The position numbers were made by a program, and so were the translations under genes. DNA of 15,845 nucleotides from Candidatus Anoxychlamydiales bacterium (GTDB lineage Bacteria > Chlamydiota > Chlamydiia > Chlamydiales > SM23-39), in the NCBI GenBank assembly GCA_011064905.1, contig JAAKFW010000010.1, positions 1 through 15,845 of the forward strand, written 5' to 3'. Positions 14,111 to 15,845 of this stretch are shown in pieces (position 1 is the first letter of the stretch; each line of letters starts with the position of its first letter). Under the pieces are notes generated by a model. It worked only from the letters and a program-made list of their open reading frames with translations. It was not told the DNA's origin and ran no database searches.

Positions 14111-14839
14111 ATGAGACCAAAAATTGAAGCATTTGGACTGTCTGATATTGGTCATGTAAGAAAAAAAAATGAAGATGTCTTTAAGATTTTAGAAGAGCAT
14201 CTTCTATTTTCTGTAGCAGATGGAATGGGAGGTCACAGGGCTGGTGATATAGCAGCTTTGCATGCAACAACTCATATAAACAATCTACTTGCTAAAACAC
14301 TGCTAACAACCGTTTCAATCGATCAGATTATAAATCTCATAAACCTAGCTATTAAAGAAGCGAATTTCAGAGTCTTTAATTTATCTAGATCCAACAGGGA
14401 TTACTCAGGCATGGGTACAACTCTTTGTTTTTTACATTTAAACTCCTCTCATGCTATTTTTGCTCACGTTGGAGATAGCAGAGTCTATCACTATCAAAAA
14501 AATAGTTTTATTCAACTTACCAAAGACCACTCACTTATCAACAAACTAATAGATCAAAATAAAAATTGTGATAAAAAAACTTGTAAAAACATAATTACAA
14601 AAGCAATCGGCACCTACCCAAAAATAGAGCCAAGTATAGATACAATTCCATATGAAATAGGTGATATCTTTTTAATGACAACAGATGGTCTTACAGACTA
14701 TATTTCCAATGATCACATAAAAAAAATAATTGAATTTAGCAAATCTCCTCGAATCTTATGTGAAAACCTCATAAAAGAAGCGAAAAATAATGGCAGTAGT
14801 GATAATATTACAGCATTAGCTGTAAAAATTATTGAATAA
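14111..14839 (+). CDS. PP2C-family serine/threonine protein phosphatase
   Basis: This metal-dependent phosphatase removes phosphate from Ser/Thr, reversing Hanks-type kinases. The 242-residue protein is a bare PP2C domain, similar in size to bacterial Stp/PrpC enzymes, with all metal-binding motifs: SDIGHVRKKNED (11-22), VADGMGG (35-41, Asp37), GMGTT (100-104), HVGDSR (119-124), LTKDHS (136-141), TTDGLTD (190-196, Asp192) and SDNIT (230-234, Asp231). No transmembrane or extra regulatory domain is present. In C. trachomatis the corresponding gene is CT259, next to a NifS-like gene as here (from memory). It is flanked tightly by the protease (0 bp) and the desulfurase (1-bp overlap), with AAAGGGAT as ribosome site. 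Confidence 0.94.
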   Translation: MRPKIEAFGLSDIGHVRKKNEDVFKILEEHLLFSVADGMGGHRAGDIAALHATTHINNLLAKTLLTTVSIDQIINLINLAIKEANFRVFNLSRSNRDYSGMGTTLCFLHLNSSHAIFAHVGDSRVYHYQKNSFIQLTKDHSLINKLIDQNKNCDKKTCKNIITKAIGTYPKIEPSIDTIPYEIGDIFLMTTDGLTDYISNDHIKKIIEFSKSPRILCENLIKEAKNNGSSDNITALAVKIIE

Positions 14840-15845
14840 TGAATCAAAAAATATATTTAGATAATAATGCTACGACCTCAATAGATAAAGAGGTATTAGA
14901 TCAGATTATCAATCTTACTCTTCCTCTAAACCCATCTAGCGCTCATTTTTACGGCAGGAAAGCAAAAGGGCTACTTGAAGATGCAAGAGAGAAAATAGCA
15001 TCATATCTAAAAGTTAAAGCTGATAATTTAGTCTTTACATCAGGCGGCACTGAAAGCTCTAATCTAGGGATTAGAGCGTTATTAGAAAATCCATCAAAAC
15101 CCCAAGAAAAAGCTCATATTATCGCAAGCGATATCGATCACTCATGTGTTTATAATACTTTAAAGCATCTAGAAAAAAAGGGTTTTGAGATCTCTTATAT
15201 CAAGGCAGGAAAATATGGGGCTATAAAACCTGATCAAATACTCCCCTTAATCAAAGAAAACACAAAACTAATAGCTACATCTTTTGTTAATGCTGAAACC
15301 GGTGTTAAAACAGATATAGATAAAATAGCTAAAATAGCTCGAGAAAAAGATATTTTTTTATTCGTGGACGCTGTCGCGCTACTTGGCAAAGAAAAGTTTG
15401 TTATTCCAAAAGGCGTAACATCTATGGGTTTTAGCTCTCACAAACTCCATGGCCCTCAGGGCGTTGGCATGTGTTATTTCAAGGAAGGCATAAAAACCTC
15501 TCCCCTCTTTTTTGGTGGGCCTCAGGAATTTGAGAAAAGACCTGGCACTCAAAATTTAAGAGGGATAGTAGGTTTTGCAAAAGCTGTTGAATTACTAAAA
15601 AAGTATCTTCCTAAAGCCACTGAAAACATGCAAAAATTAAGGGATCATTTTGAAACCACTTTAAAAAGTGAGCTAAAAGATGTTTTTATAAATGGAGAAG
15701 GCCCTAGAGTCTGCAACACCTCTAATATCTGTTTTAAAGGTGTAGACGCCGAGAGTTTGCTGATTCTATTAGATAGAGGAGGCGTTTTAGCATCTCACGG
15801 CTCAGCCTGCGCTTCCGGCTCTATGGAGCTATCTAGAGTTTTACT
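14839..15845 (+). CDS. NifS/IscS-like cysteine desulfurase (3' end missing)
   Basis: Class V PLP enzymes of this group take sulfur from cysteine as a persulfide for Fe-S clusters or tRNA thiolation. The visible 335 codons begin MNQKIYLDNNATT and include SGGTESSNLGI (68-78), His101 in the PLP-stacking position, SHKLHGP with the PLP Lys202, RPGTQN (234-239) and GSACASG (321-327) with the catalytic Cys324. The protein belongs to group I by its loop. The usual DAVQ after the PLP-binding Asp reads DAVA here (177-180), so the Gln that normally hydrogen-bonds the PLP ring oxygen is replaced by Ala. The ATG overlaps the phosphatase stop (TAATG). The gene runs off the right edge, short of a typical length near 380-400. 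Whether it serves an ISC-like or another pathway cannot be told. Confidence 0.92.
   Translation, partial: MNQKIYLDNNATTSIDKEVLDQIINLTLPLNPSSAHFYGRKAKGLLEDAREKIASYLKVKADNLVFTSGGTESSNLGIRALLENPSKPQEKAHIIASDIDHSCVYNTLKHLEKKGFEISYIKAGKYGAIKPDQILPLIKENTKLIATSFVNAETGVKTDIDKIAKIAREKDIFLFVDAVALLGKEKFVIPKGVTSMGFSSHKLHGPQGVGMCYFKEGIKTSPLFFGGPQEFEKRPGTQNLRGIVGFAKAVELLKKYLPKATENMQKLRDHFETTLKSELKDVFINGEGPRVCNTSNICFKGVDAESLLILLDRGGVLASHGSACASGSMELSRVL

Overview
The window is low in G+C (about 30% by eye) and most likely comes from a member of the Chlamydiota outside the genus Chlamydia. The main evidence is the minus-strand gene at 9589-10119. As I recall the C. trachomatis protein, it closely matches the type III secretion chaperone Slc1 (CT043), including the stretch LEGSMLGGQMAGGGVG. 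It lies beside a glgX-type debranching enzyme, as slc1 and glgX do in Chlamydia. The pairing of yidC with a dnaA paralogue, and the presence of PP2C and NifS-like genes, also resemble the C. trachomatis CT250-CT259 neighbourhood as I remember it. No rRNA, tRNA, CRISPR array or intact insertion sequence was seen.

Layout. Positions 1-27 hold the first nine codons of a leftward gene that may be a response regulator. Next comes an AT-rich spacer with two strong inverted repeats, then a GH18-like (chitinase-fold) protein without a signal peptide, ending at a clear terminator. A short patch of higher G+C with two small overlapping leftward ORFs follows; it may be gene debris. A large TPR protein then precedes yidC and dnaA, whose ends overlap by four bases. 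Positions 7893-9088 are accessory in character: a small leftward ORF crossed by nested hairpins and bounded by a 13-bp direct repeat, then a leftward orphan methyltransferase richer in G+C than its neighbours. Positions 9250-9550 hold an inverted repeat and a compact unit made of a -10 box, AGGAGG, a 26-codon ORF and a terminator. The Slc1 homologue (leftward), a small basic 49-aa ORF (leftward) and glgX (rightward, TTG start) come next. The right end is a tight rightward operon: lipoprotein, CPBP membrane protease, PP2C phosphatase and a NifS/IscS-like cysteine desulfurase cut by the window edge. Its genes overlap by one base or abut.

How the genes fit together. YidC (membrane insertion) and DnaA (replication initiation) form a housekeeping pair. 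Slc1 would chaperone type III effectors. GlgX debranches glycogen, which in C. trachomatis is handled partly by exported enzymes. The last operon combines envelope, proteolysis, phosphoprotein and sulfur-transfer functions with no single obvious pathway. The parts most likely to hold something undescribed are the GH18-like protein, the hairpin locus at 7893-8096, the methyltransferase and the tiny gene at 9414-9494.
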